In this document: positions 52,643-59,536 of the stretch, piece after piece
How positions within the stretch are numbered: the first letter of the stretch is position 1
Layout: each line of letters opens with the position of its first letter
Source of the DNA: a virus
Virus record (IMG/VR): IMGVR_UViG_3300035034_002798
Span: 62,001 to 126,000 of that record
DNA: 64,000 nucleotides
Reading direction: 5' to 3' (one strand)
Translations under genes and position numbers: made by a program
Notes under the pieces: model-generated
Seen by the model: the letters and a program-made list of their open reading frames with translations, nothing else
Databases searched by the model: none
Told to the model about the DNA's origin: nothing

Positions 52643-52915
52643 ATGAAGAAGTTAATTACTGTTATTGCCCTAGTTGTTGTGCTGGGGTCTTTTGTTGTTG
52701 TGGGGATGTCAGGGGTTGGGGAAGTAGAAGATTACGATGTCATTATGCACAATGTAAGCTCAGGCGATACAGCCTGGGATATAGTGCAGGTCTATAACTC
52801 ACCAGAGGTTGACACAAGGAAGGCCGTTTATTACTTCAGACAGGAAAATGGACAGGACTTAATGTTGAGTATTGGCAGTAGGGTCAAGGTACCCGTATTA
52901 AAGGAGGCTAAATAA
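52643..52915 (+). CDS. Membrane-anchored LysM-like protein (YneA-like)
   Basis: A 90-residue protein after TTAGGAGGAG. Residues 2-25 form a hydrophobic anchor or signal (LITVIALVVVLGSFVVVGM). Residues 36-88 resemble a LysM domain: HNVSSGDTAWDIVQVY near the start and SIGSRVKVPV at the end. A short N-terminal membrane segment plus one LysM is the plan of YneA, the SOS cell-division inhibitor of Bacillota. A phage copy could halt septation or bind peptidoglycan. Similarity is by motif, not by search. Confidence 0.6.
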   Translation: MKKLITVIALVVVLGSFVVVGMSGVGEVEDYDVIMHNVSSGDTAWDIVQVYNSPEVDTRKAVYYFRQENGQDLMLSIGSRVKVPVLKEAK

Positions 52916-53322
52916 TGAGATTCGATTGCTTTGTTGATAAAGAGGTATTTGATTGTTTGGTAAGTGCGGAAAAGAGAGGTCACGATTCAAGGAGAGGTGA
53001 GATGAGTAAGGCTCAGTACCACCAAAAGAGCCGCTTTGTTGACTTATCCTCCAAGAAAGATCGAAGAAAGCGTCATGAGTCTAAGAGCGAGCACCAGAGG
53101 AGGTGGCTTTTAGACTATGTGGGTACCACAGATGTTGATGTGGACTCAGTATTAGAAACCCTGGAGGATGCCGGCTTTAAGATTGACATTAAGTGGCGAG
53201 CTCAAGGGCCTAAGACTAATATCATGTTTGCTAATGGCTATGATGATGAGATCATGCAGCAGGTAAGAGAAAATGGCTGGAAGAGTGTCTTCAGAAAAGA
53301 ATTAGGACTGGAGGTGAAGTAA
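52915..53322 (+). CDS. Basic hypothetical early protein (135 residues)
   Basis: Its ATG overlaps the preceding stop (TAATG), showing coupling. Residues 20-65 are very basic and polar (KKDRRKRHESKSEHQRRW); the C-terminal half (DVDSVLETLEDAGFKIDIKW) looks like a small alpha/beta domain. No family recognised. Confidence 0.6.
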   Translation: MRFDCFVDKEVFDCLVSAEKRGHDSRRGEMSKAQYHQKSRFVDLSSKKDRRKRHESKSEHQRRWLLDYVGTTDVDVDSVLETLEDAGFKIDIKWRAQGPKTNIMFANGYDDEIMQQVRENGWKSVFRKELGLEVK

Positions 53323-53511
53323 ATGACTGGACTTGTAAGTAAAGGAAAGGGCTGGTGGGATGCTAACGGTTATAACATGGACCGTTGGAATAACATGCCA
53401 TATAAGCAAAGATACGCTATCGCCAAGAAAGCGTCTTCTAAGGGCTGGCCCATGCGTAACCGTTCTTCTGCAGAGACTAGTGATCTCGTGCAGATGTCTT
53501 TATTTGAGTAG
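53323..53511 (+). CDS. 62-residue protein ending in a sliding-clamp-like motif
   Basis: Starts directly after the previous stop with CTGGAGGTG as binding site. Aromatic and basic body (GKGWWDANGYNMDRWNNMPYK). The last six residues are QMSLFE, matching the bacterial beta-clamp-binding consensus Q-x-S/D-L-F at the usual C-terminal position. It may dock on the host clamp to recruit or block replication. The body is otherwise unassigned. Confidence 0.6.
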   Translation: MTGLVSKGKGWWDANGYNMDRWNNMPYKQRYAIAKKASSKGWPMRNRSSAETSDLVQMSLFE

Positions 53512-53546
53512 ACAAAATAAGACTCCAAAGAAAGGAGGTGATTACT

Positions 53547-53720
53547 TTGCCTAGTTATGATTATACATGGATTGAAGGAGGAGAGCAAGTGTACTCTGAG
53601 GACGATCAGAGGCTTGCTGACCTGACTTTAAATGAAAAGCGCGGTAATGGCCGCGTCCATGTTTACTGTCCAGATAATACAGACACCGACAATACTGAGA
53701 CGACTGATTTACCATTTTAA
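53547..53720 (+). CDS. 57-residue protein ending in an SSB-tail-like tip
   Basis: Start at TTG 53547, eight bases after AAAGGAGG. It has a short aromatic N-terminus, then an acidic disordered tail (NTDTDNTETTDLPF). The final DLPF resembles the acidic tip (DDDIPF or DDDLPF) by which SSB recruits repair and replication proteins. It lies 35 bases after the clamp-motif gene. A decoy or recruiter role is inferred. Confidence 0.55.
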   Translation: MPSYDYTWIEGGEQVYSEDDQRLADLTLNEKRGNGRVHVYCPDNTDTDNTETTDLPF

Positions 53721-53732
53721 GGAGGAATTAAT

Positions 53733-54677
53733 ATGAGCGTTTATTTAAAGAAGTTTGGCCAAGATGTATTAGAGGCTAGTATAGAAACAGTTAGGATTAT
53801 GGGAAAGAATCACGGCAATGGTGGTAATCAGTATAAGTCCTGGAAAACTAACTTCCTGGGTGAAGTACTGATCAAACTTAAAGGACGGTTTGAGATTAAC
53901 GAGGAGTGGAATGAAGATCCACTTATTAAGATACTTGTTAATCTAAAGACTTATAAGGGACTTGATGAGATCAGGCAGAATAAGATTACAGTTGTGCCCG
54001 TTAGTTCTGGCTTAGAGAAGCCGGGGGCCATGAAGACAGAAGAAGAGTTGTTCTTATTAGAGAATCCCGGTGATATCCGCGGCCAGACTATTGGTTCAAT
54101 TGAGGCTGATACAGGGATCTTCTATTTAACAAATGCACTTAGAGGTGCAGCATCGGTTGCAATGTGGAAGAAGCTTAACCTCATATTGACCCAGAAGCAT
54201 GATGAGGTCGATAACCGCTTCTGGCATGATAATGACTACAATGATGAGTTCCCGTCCTGCTCTAACTGTGTTAACAAGTGCTATGTCCAGCCGGCTGAAG
54301 GACCAGTTTCAGGAGATGCCTTTAAACCAAGTAATAGATGTGCTATGACAGGGGAAACTCTGGATGATGGCGCTTCTGAGTCAGGGAACTGGTTGGCAAC
54401 AAGAGATCATGGTCTATTACACGGTCTCAAAGGCCACATGTATCTCAATGGTGAAAAACGTGTGACAGGAGGAGGGACTTATTCAGATAACGCTTTCTTT
54501 TCAGTAAAGACTGGGGGAAAGCATACTGATATGTCCGAGCTGCGTGAGGCTGACTTTGCCTACCATGCAGATAAATGCCCTTTCTATGCACCACACAGAG
54601 TTATACCAGAGAGAGCTATCTGGAGAAGAGATCTAAATAGAGTCTATTTACCAAATATTATCGTTAACTTTAAGTAA
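53733..54677 (+). CDS. Cys-cluster early protein (314 residues)
   Basis: Preceded by AAGGAGG. The N-terminal half is alpha/beta (DPLIKILVNLKTYKGLDEIRQ). Near residues 173-215 there is C-x2-C-x3-C (CSNCVNKC), then RCAMTGETL, and later DKCPFYAPHRVIPERAIW, so four to five Cys could hold zinc or an Fe-S cluster. Placed right after the two hub-docking mini-proteins, it may act in replication. No family recognised. Confidence 0.6.
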   Translation: MSVYLKKFGQDVLEASIETVRIMGKNHGNGGNQYKSWKTNFLGEVLIKLKGRFEINEEWNEDPLIKILVNLKTYKGLDEIRQNKITVVPVSSGLEKPGAMKTEEELFLLENPGDIRGQTIGSIEADTGIFYLTNALRGAASVAMWKKLNLILTQKHDEVDNRFWHDNDYNDEFPSCSNCVNKCYVQPAEGPVSGDAFKPSNRCAMTGETLDDGASESGNWLATRDHGLLHGLKGHMYLNGEKRVTGGGTYSDNAFFSVKTGGKHTDMSELREADFAYHADKCPFYAPHRVIPERAIWRRDLNRVYLPNIIVNFK

Positions 54678-54683
54678 TCTCAC

Positions 54684-54704
54684 AGCGCCCGGCTCAGAGG
54701 CGCT
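54684..54704 (+). terminator. Hairpin after the Cys-cluster gene
   Basis: AGCGCC pairs with GGCGCT around CGGCTCAGA, six bases after the stop codon. No strong T-run; a second hairpin TGGCT/AGCCA follows near 54752. Confidence 0.45.
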
Positions 54705-54780
54705 CTATAAATGTCTGGCATTATTTTATTTAACATCAAATATATAGGGTGGCTCCTCAATCAGCCAGGGGGTATATATT

Positions 54781-56088
54781 ATGACAATTACAGTAGAGAG
54801 ACTATTTGACCTGGACTTAATCACAAAGAGAATGCATAAAGTGGCGGCAGAGGAAGGGATAGAATCAGTTGAGGTATCCCAGGGTGGATTAACCTCCATC
54901 AAAGGGATCGGTGAGAAGCGCGCTCAGTCTATTATCGATGAGCTACCAGAAGAAGAGACAGATACTACTAATAAGGAGGAAAAGAAGATGACAGAAGAAA
55001 AAGATGTGATTCTAAGGAACGTTGAGAGCATTGAGAAAGTTGCTGTTAATGCTTACTACCTTGGGGACTCCGCGGTTAATTTAGATGCTGAGACCTATGT
55101 AGCCGACCTGAAGATAACCTATGGATCCGGCCACAACCAGATACTTGAGGTTTCCCTTATAGATGGCAACTTAGAATATGAAACCTATGGTGATGACCTG
55201 CGAGGAAAAGAATGGGAAGCTATCAAGATGGCCTTAATCCGCGCCTATAAGAAAGAACTGGGCGAGGTTAACGAGGATCCTGAAGAAGTATTAGTTTCAG
55301 GAGAGCAGATGAAGACACTGGTAGAAGACGGATTCAGAGAAGTAACAGTAGATGAGGTGTATTACAAGGAAGAGCTTGCTGATAGTGACTTAGTAGCTGA
55401 CGTTACCCTAATTAGAGGAGATGGCAGCTATATCAGCGGTGAAGCAATCTATAATGACGAGTCCCTATTTATTAAGTATGAAGATGCATTAGATAAAGAA
55501 GAAGCTGGGGATGAGGTTCCTGATCACGTAACAAAGCACCTAATTGGTGAGATCAGAAAAGTATATACCCGTAAGAAAAAGCGGGCAGAGGCAGACTTTA
55601 ACACTGGTGAAAATACTAAAGACGAGGGGGTGAATCCTGTGCGTAAGAATCAAGACGAAGAAGAAACTGTGCTAGTTAAGAACGGCATGGTTGTTAAGGT
55701 TAATGGACGCAGACTAATCAAAGAAATCCCTGCTACTGAGTACTTTGCTCAAGAAGCAGCAAACAAAAAGCGGGCCAGCAAGAAACCCGCTCCTAAAACA
55801 AAGAAAGCCCCAGTAGATACTAATCCAAAGAGAAAGCAGAAGACTGCCGATCATGGACTAGATCGCTGGAGCATTTCTAAATTGCGTGATGACCTAGAAG
55901 ACATCACTAATGGCACCGCAATAGCGGATGTTGAACTAGAAGCAGGAGACAAGAAAGCACAGTTTGTAGCTGTGTTCTATAATGGCTCCCTAAGATTCTT
56001 TGATAAGGATCAGAATACTAGCATCAAAAGAGAAGCTACCGCTCAGTTTATAACTGACAAAGTAAGAGATGCCTATATTAAGGCGTAA
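54781..56088 (+). CDS. HhH-containing multidomain protein with internal in-frame starts
   Basis: A 435-residue protein. Residues 1-60 end in a helix-hairpin-helix (GLTSIKGIGEKRAQSIIDEL), a DNA-backbone-binding motif. Three related domains follow (about 90-155, 200-265, 375-435), each two or three strands then a helix, for example LEVSLIDGNLEYETY with IKMALIRAYKKEL and VAVFYNGSLRFFD with ITDKVRDAYIKA. A Lys/Pro-rich linker sits at 325-350. ATG 54988 (AAGGAGG) and GTG 55639 (GAGGGGGTG) are in-frame with ideal spacing. Function unknown; DNA binding is likely. Confidence 0.65.
   Translation: MTITVERLFDLDLITKRMHKVAAEEGIESVEVSQGGLTSIKGIGEKRAQSIIDELPEEETDTTNKEEKKMTEEKDVILRNVESIEKVAVNAYYLGDSAVNLDAETYVADLKITYGSGHNQILEVSLIDGNLEYETYGDDLRGKEWEAIKMALIRAYKKELGEVNEDPEEVLVSGEQMKTLVEDGFREVTVDEVYYKEELADSDLVADVTLIRGDGSYISGEAIYNDESLFIKYEDALDKEEAGDEVPDHVTKHLIGEIRKVYTRKKKRAEADFNTGENTKDEGVNPVRKNQDEEETVLVKNGMVVKVNGRRLIKEIPATEYFAQEAANKKRASKKPAPKTKKAPVDTNPKRKQKTADHGLDRWSISKLRDDLEDITNGTAIADVELEAGDKKAQFVAVFYNGSLRFFDKDQNTSIKREATAQFITDKVRDAYIKA
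54988..56088 (+). CDS. Predicted nested product of the 54781 gene (internal start)
   Basis: In-frame ATG eight bases after AAGGAGG would give a 366-residue protein lacking the helix-hairpin-helix, beginning MTEEKDVIL. A further GTG start at 55639 would give 149 residues containing only the last domain. Start sites fall at domain borders. Confidence 0.45.
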   Translation: MTEEKDVILRNVESIEKVAVNAYYLGDSAVNLDAETYVADLKITYGSGHNQILEVSLIDGNLEYETYGDDLRGKEWEAIKMALIRAYKKELGEVNEDPEEVLVSGEQMKTLVEDGFREVTVDEVYYKEELADSDLVADVTLIRGDGSYISGEAIYNDESLFIKYEDALDKEEAGDEVPDHVTKHLIGEIRKVYTRKKKRAEADFNTGENTKDEGVNPVRKNQDEEETVLVKNGMVVKVNGRRLIKEIPATEYFAQEAANKKRASKKPAPKTKKAPVDTNPKRKQKTADHGLDRWSISKLRDDLEDITNGTAIADVELEAGDKKAQFVAVFYNGSLRFFDKDQNTSIKREATAQFITDKVRDAYIKA

Positions 56089-56096
56089 CTCTTATA

Positions 56097-56173
56097 GGCC
56101 CTTCGGGCCCTGGTTGTTAGGTATGTTCTCGTATTGAGTCTAGTTCTGAAACTTAGACAGACCCTTCGGGTCG
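56097..56173 (+). other. Two UUCG-type hairpins in a row
   Basis: GGCCC-TTC-GGGCC and GACCC-TTC-GGGTC lie about 60 bases apart after the stop of the 54781 gene. Such very stable tetraloop hairpins usually protect or terminate transcripts. Confidence 0.55.
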
Positions 56174-56263
56174 GGTGGTTGTACACTCGGCCTGAAGTTT
56201 AAAAGTTCTAGCTTTGTAGTATGTTTATTGTCCTGTACTAAAACAATATCACGCCCGTCCTAC

Positions 56264-56288
56264 CGTGTCAAGAAACCCATTTGACACG
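56264..56288 (+). ncRNA. Conserved early leader hairpin, copy 1
   Basis: CGTGTCAA pairs with TTGACACG around the 9-base loop GAAACCCAT. One of four copies with the same loop length and consensus GAARAYCAT, 50-90 bases before an early gene. The TTGACA half could also serve as a -35 element. Confidence 0.6.
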
Positions 56289-56378
56289 CCGCGGTGGTCG
56301 TGGATACGTATTGGGTAAGATTTATTAGTTGTTCAGTTTATTAGTCTTTAAGTAAATACTATATAAGGAGTGGTTAAT

Positions 56379-56627
56379 ATGCATTTTGAGTTAAGTTACA
56401 GACAAATTAGTGTTATGTCAGAGGTTATGGAACAGAAAAAGATTCAGAATATCCAGTGTGATGATATCAGCCTTAATTTAGATATCGCCAGAGATGATGA
56501 TGGCCCGGTAGTTGAGTCGTATACTTTCTACGACGATGGCAGTTGTGTTCGTTCTCTTGGCCAACAAGGAGTATATAATGACTATGAAGTAATCCAGGCT
56601 CAGGCAAGCAGAGAGGAGAGTAAATAG
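56379..56627 (+). CDS. Hypothetical early protein (82 residues)
   Basis: Start at ATG 56379 with ATAAGGAG upstream. N-terminus MHFELSYRQISVMSEVMEQ looks helical; then acidic beta-rich (DDISLNLDIARDDDG; YTFYDDGSCV). The stop abuts the next start codon, so the pair is coupled. No family recognised. Confidence 0.6.
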   Translation: MHFELSYRQISVMSEVMEQKKIQNIQCDDISLNLDIARDDDGPVVESYTFYDDGSCVRSLGQQGVYNDYEVIQAQASREESK

Positions 56628-57098
56628 ATGATTACTAAAAACGATACAGTGAAGGTAGAAGGCTGGAGAGGTAAATATAAAGTAGAAGGTAATCCGTTCT
56701 ATAATAGCACCTTTGGTCACTATGTACTACCCGTTACTACAAGTGAGGGTAATACTATGCGTGTGTTCTTAGATGAATGCACCAAAGTGGCCTCTAAGCC
56801 CGAAAATAAACCCTGGTACCTAGCTTTCAGCTCAGGTAGAGCCTTTCAGGAGGATATTAAGCTCGAAAGTGTTAATATAGACCAGTCTAAACTTGCCGAC
56901 GCCCTAGGGAGACACCCTGCCTCAGGCCTGGCACGCGTACAAGGTTCGATTTATAACCCTAGAAGAGATACCAAAACTAGCTTCACGATTAATATAGACT
57001 ATGATGGCAAGAAACTATTCCCACAGGAAACCTACAGGGACAAAGCGAAGATGGGATATATACTCTCTCTCGTCCGTGAGCGCCTGCTTAAGGACTAG
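56628..57098 (+). CDS. Hypothetical early protein (156 residues)
   Basis: Begins directly after the previous stop; AGAGGAG lies in that gene. Residues 1-60 are beta-rich (DTVKVEGWRGKYKVEG). The last 45 residues (SFTINIDYDGKKLF, then KMGYILSLVRERLLKD) share the strand-strand-helix pattern of the repeats in the 54781 protein, so a distant relation is possible. Confidence 0.58.
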   Translation: MITKNDTVKVEGWRGKYKVEGNPFYNSTFGHYVLPVTTSEGNTMRVFLDECTKVASKPENKPWYLAFSSGRAFQEDIKLESVNIDQSKLADALGRHPASGLARVQGSIYNPRRDTKTSFTINIDYDGKKLFPQETYRDKAKMGYILSLVRERLLKD

Positions 57099-57222
57099 TT
57101 AGCATCTAAGCTATATATTGAAGCCTCTCAACTCTGGTCTCGCTCATATGACCCTCTAGCGTGCTAATCTCGTATAGCCGTATTAGGGGGAAGATTCGCC
57201 GAGGCCGGAGGGAGCAGGTCTA

Positions 57223-57325
57223 GTTACCCCTATATTACTAGTTACCCATATATTAATTGTTACCCCTATATTAAGGGAGCAGGTCTAGTTACCCATATAT
57301 TACAGGTTTAGTTACTCCTATATTA
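57223..57325 (+). repeat. Five iterons GTTACCC(C/A)TATATTA
   Basis: Copies start at 57223, 57241, 57259, 57288 and 57311 (last one GTTACTCCTATATTA), all in the same orientation, spaced 18, 18, 29 and 23 bases. A 20-bp repeat including GGAGCAGGTCTAGTTACCC precedes copies 1 and 4. Directly repeated sites of this kind bind plasmid Rep proteins. Confidence 0.75.
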
Positions 57326-57540
57326 ATTGTTCTTTTCATCTATATAAGTTGTGGTTACATCTAGTTATGAGGTGATTGAATAGGTAGTGACAACATTAGT
57401 CGATACGAAGGAGAGTAAGTGTCGTGTCACAGTCATCTCTTAAATAATAGTGAGGTGTGACGGGGAGAGACAGTCGTATTCTTAGTGATGTGTAATAGGG
57501 AACAGGTTGGTCTGTATTCATTATTGTGAGTGGAGATGTA

Positions 57541-57640
57541 ATCGCAAGTGTAAGTGTTGGTAACATTGTAAGCAATTGTGTAAGTGTAGGTGCTGGTACA
57601 GTTACTGGTACAAGTGCAAGTGCAAGCAGTATTGGGGGGT
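57541..57640 (+). repeat. Second hexanucleotide array
   Basis: On the plus strand the sequence runs in 6-base steps such as AAGTGT, AAGTGT, TGGTAA, AGGTGC, TGGTAC and AAGTGC. It resembles the array before parA and the hexads within the ribbon-helix-helix gene, so it may be a second binding region of the same protein. Confidence 0.6.
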
Positions 57641-57723
57641 GAGTTAGTAGTGGCTAGTTGGCTAGTATCCTTAGTATCCTTAGTAGAGTTAGTAGTACCA
57701 CTATTAGAAGGAGAATCAAGAGT

Positions 57724-57822
57724 ATGGTTATAATGTTCCCTGCCGCGCCGGGCTTTTTGGTTGTATTACGAGATAGGTATATAAGTTATGTTATGACTAT
57801 TGATTATGTATTACAGAAATGA
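57724..57822 (+). CDS. Possible 32-residue hydrophobic peptide
   Basis: ATG ten bases after AGAAGGAG opens a short frame MVIMFPAAPGFLVVLRDRY... of mostly hydrophobic residues. It is the only ORF with a good binding site in this gene-poor region. Weak evidence; could be chance. Confidence 0.3.
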   Translation: MVIMFPAAPGFLVVLRDRYISYVMTIDYVLQK

Positions 57823-57998
57823 TACACTGGTATTATAGTTAAGGGACAGGGGAAAACAATCGCAATTGAAAGGGGAGAGGGTTTCACCTAAGAAGGGATC
57901 TCTATCTGAATGTTACTTTTGTGTACCTGCTATTGCGCGCCCTCCCTTTTTAACAATGAGTCCAGGGTTTTTAGGGATTTATCCCTGAATGTAAGAGT

Positions 57999-58019
57999 CT
58001 GAGAGGACACTCCTCTTAG
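57999..58019 (+). other. Hairpin CTGAGAGGA/TCCTCTTAG
   Basis: A 9-bp stem (one G-T) with loop CAC, preceded by AGGGAT/ATCCCT pairing at 57973-57985. Part of the structured gene-free region. Confidence 0.45.
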
Positions 58020-58104
58020 TACACCTCTCCCATTTTAGGTAGTTGTCAATAAATCGTTCAATAACTGATTAACTAAGTTCAAGTAACGTCTTTAGTTCTG
58101 ATAT

Positions 58105-58214
58105 CAAATTCGTTAAAGCGTCAGTGTTGTGTTTTCTGGAGACTTTCAAATCACAGAACTCGAAAGGCCTAAGAATTAAGACCAAAGTCCTTTTCCCAGA
58201 AAAGTGACGCTCTA
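58105..58214 (-). ncRNA. Candidate structured RNA started by promoter C
   Basis: On the minus strand the expected start (about 58213) is immediately followed by a long fold: GCGTCA/TGACGC, then TTTTCTGG/CCAGAAAA across an 8-base bulge, GACTTT/AAAGTC and an inner hairpin GGTCT/AGGCC. About 95 bases close completely. No coding frame fits. It may be a regulatory or replication-control RNA. No known family recognised. Confidence 0.55.
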
Positions 58215-58219
58215 TTTAT

Positions 58220-58287
58220 ATAATACCGTCAAAAACCCCCATTTTGTCAAGTCGATACTAACCAAATCATGTTATGACGTTAAAAAC
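58220..58287 (-). promoter_or_regulatory. Conserved late-type promoter C, firing into a gene-free region
   Basis: Minus strand: TTTTTAACGTCAT block, ATTTGGTTAG box, GACTTGACA (TTGACA 58245-58250), 19 bases, TATTAT (58220-58225). Same plan as promoters A and B, but the downstream 1.1 kb has no gene on this strand. Confidence 0.65.
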
Positions 58288-58357
58288 TTCGAATAATTGC
58301 TTAAAAATGGCCTTGTTGGCATTAAATAGTTCCTAAATAAAGAAAGGAAGGATATAA

Positions 58358-59062
58358 ATGGAAAGAGTTATAGTGTTCCCAATGGGTAAATCAGACAAGA
58401 TTATTAATTATTGTAAGGGTATTTTGAACAATTTAGGACAAAAAGGTGATCGCAAGGTTGTGGTCCCCGAAATCCAATCAGACGTAATAGATAGTATCTA
58501 TGCTAATTTCAATGATAGTCACCAGCCAGATGGTAGTGACAAAGATTATATTATTCAGTTAATAGATTATTCGACACAGGTTATTCTAGTAGGCAGTATT
58601 TCTAGTCCTTTGACAGGTACTGCATCACTTATTGCCAGATATACTATGGAAACACCAAAGAAGTTGATGGTCTTCGACACAGAGAATGGTGACTGGAAGA
58701 GTGAAGCCTTTTTAGACTTTGTTCAGGGTCCTAATGAAAAGGACTTACTTGACTATATAGACTTTGAGATAAAGGAAGTGGCTGAGTATATGGCTAAGGT
58801 GATAAACGAGAATGAACAGTGGCCACCAAAGGAGTTTAATATAGGGTTTGGTCACTTAGAGTTTGATTATAATTCTGACCACTGCCGCCGCGTCATGTAT
58901 TCTATTGAGCACAGGAGCTGGACACTTGCTAGATACAATGATGAACAGTATTTAGTATTTGATAACCCATCCTGCACCGAAGGTTATATCATAAATGGAG
59001 AGCTAATACATGCCGTTCCACCAGACTTAAGACCTCCCGAAGAATTTCAAAACGCCAGCTAA
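58358..59062 (+). CDS. Hypothetical early protein (234 residues)
   Basis: AAAGGAAGG precedes the ATG. Alternating hydrophobic strands and helices in residues 1-125 (RVIVFPMGKSDKIINYCKGI; IQLIDYSTQVILVGSISS; KKLMVFDTEN) suggest a Rossmann-like alpha/beta fold; the last 70 residues are aromatic and beta-rich. Promoter C runs divergently from its start region. No family recognised. Confidence 0.65.
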   Translation: MERVIVFPMGKSDKIINYCKGILNNLGQKGDRKVVVPEIQSDVIDSIYANFNDSHQPDGSDKDYIIQLIDYSTQVILVGSISSPLTGTASLIARYTMETPKKLMVFDTENGDWKSEAFLDFVQGPNEKDLLDYIDFEIKEVAEYMAKVINENEQWPPKEFNIGFGHLEFDYNSDHCRRVMYSIEHRSWTLARYNDEQYLVFDNPSCTEGYIINGELIHAVPPDLRPPEEFQNAS

Positions 59063-59072
59063 ATCTAGTTCT

Positions 59073-59131
59073 ACCCTTCGACTTCGCGGCGCCTGTCAAG
59101 AAGATCATTTGACAGGCTTGCTCGCGAGGGT
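59073..59131 (+). ncRNA. Conserved early leader hairpin, copy 2
   Basis: Inner stem GCCTGTCAA/TTGACAGGC (59091-59117) with loop GAAGATCAT. Outer pairing ACCCT/AGGGT and CGCG/CGCG extends it. It lies 49 bases before the gene at 59180. Confidence 0.65.
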
Positions 59132-59179
59132 TTGTTAAAGTTAGATTAATTTAACTATCTTATAAAGGAGTTGTTAATT

Positions 59180-59512
59180 ATGTCCGAAATAGTTGTGGAT
59201 TATCATGGAGAGCTTTGTGATGTCAATTTCAGTCACTATGTAGAAAACGATAACGTCGCAATAACTCTCACAACCGTAGAAGAAGGTATGCCTTTCACAA
59301 CGGCAACTGTCAATCTTGTCAACCTTCCCGGTCACCAGGTCGCTATCAAGAATTGGAGCGAGAATGAAGGGATGGCAAAAGCGTTGATAAAGGCTGAAGT
59401 TATCAAAGATGAAAGAATCGATGAAATCACGAGTGGATATGTTGTTGCACCTGTTTATGAACTCACTGAAAAAGCGATAGCTGAAAAGAAGAGAAGAGCT
59501 TTTAGTAACTAA
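59180..59512 (+). CDS. DUF4313-like early protein (110 residues)
   Basis: Start at ATG 59180 after AAAGGAG; an upstream TTG lies inside the leader. The sequence YHGELCDVNFSHYVENDNVA with VAIKNWSENEGMAKALIKA recalls DUF4313 proteins of conjugative and phage-like elements, of unknown function. Tail is basic. Naming is from memory of the pattern. Confidence 0.55.
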   Translation: MSEIVVDYHGELCDVNFSHYVENDNVAITLTTVEEGMPFTTATVNLVNLPGHQVAIKNWSENEGMAKALIKAEVIKDERIDEITSGYVVAPVYELTEKAIAEKKRRAFSN

Positions 59513-59536
59513 AAATACTTATAGGAGATGATAATT

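Larger units (their letters stand above)
57099..58357. other. 1.26-kb gene-poor region with iterons, hexads and an RNA: candidate origin
   Basis: Contains TTAGCA/TGCTAA arms near 57099-57166, five 15-bp iterons (57223-57325), a hexad array (57541-57640), hairpins (57999-58019), a foldable RNA (58118-58214) and a minus-strand promoter (58220-58287). Only one possible 32-residue ORF is seen. The mix is typical of a plasmid replication-control region, though no Rep gene is recognised. Confidence 0.55.

Noticed and set aside
57223-57325. CRISPR array
   Set aside because: Repeats are only 15 bases, spacers are 3-14 bases and alike, and no cas gene is near; iterons explain it better.
58118-58210. 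Ordinary terminator
   Set aside because: The structure is at the 5' end of a promoter rather than after a gene, has bulges, and is not followed by a T-run.
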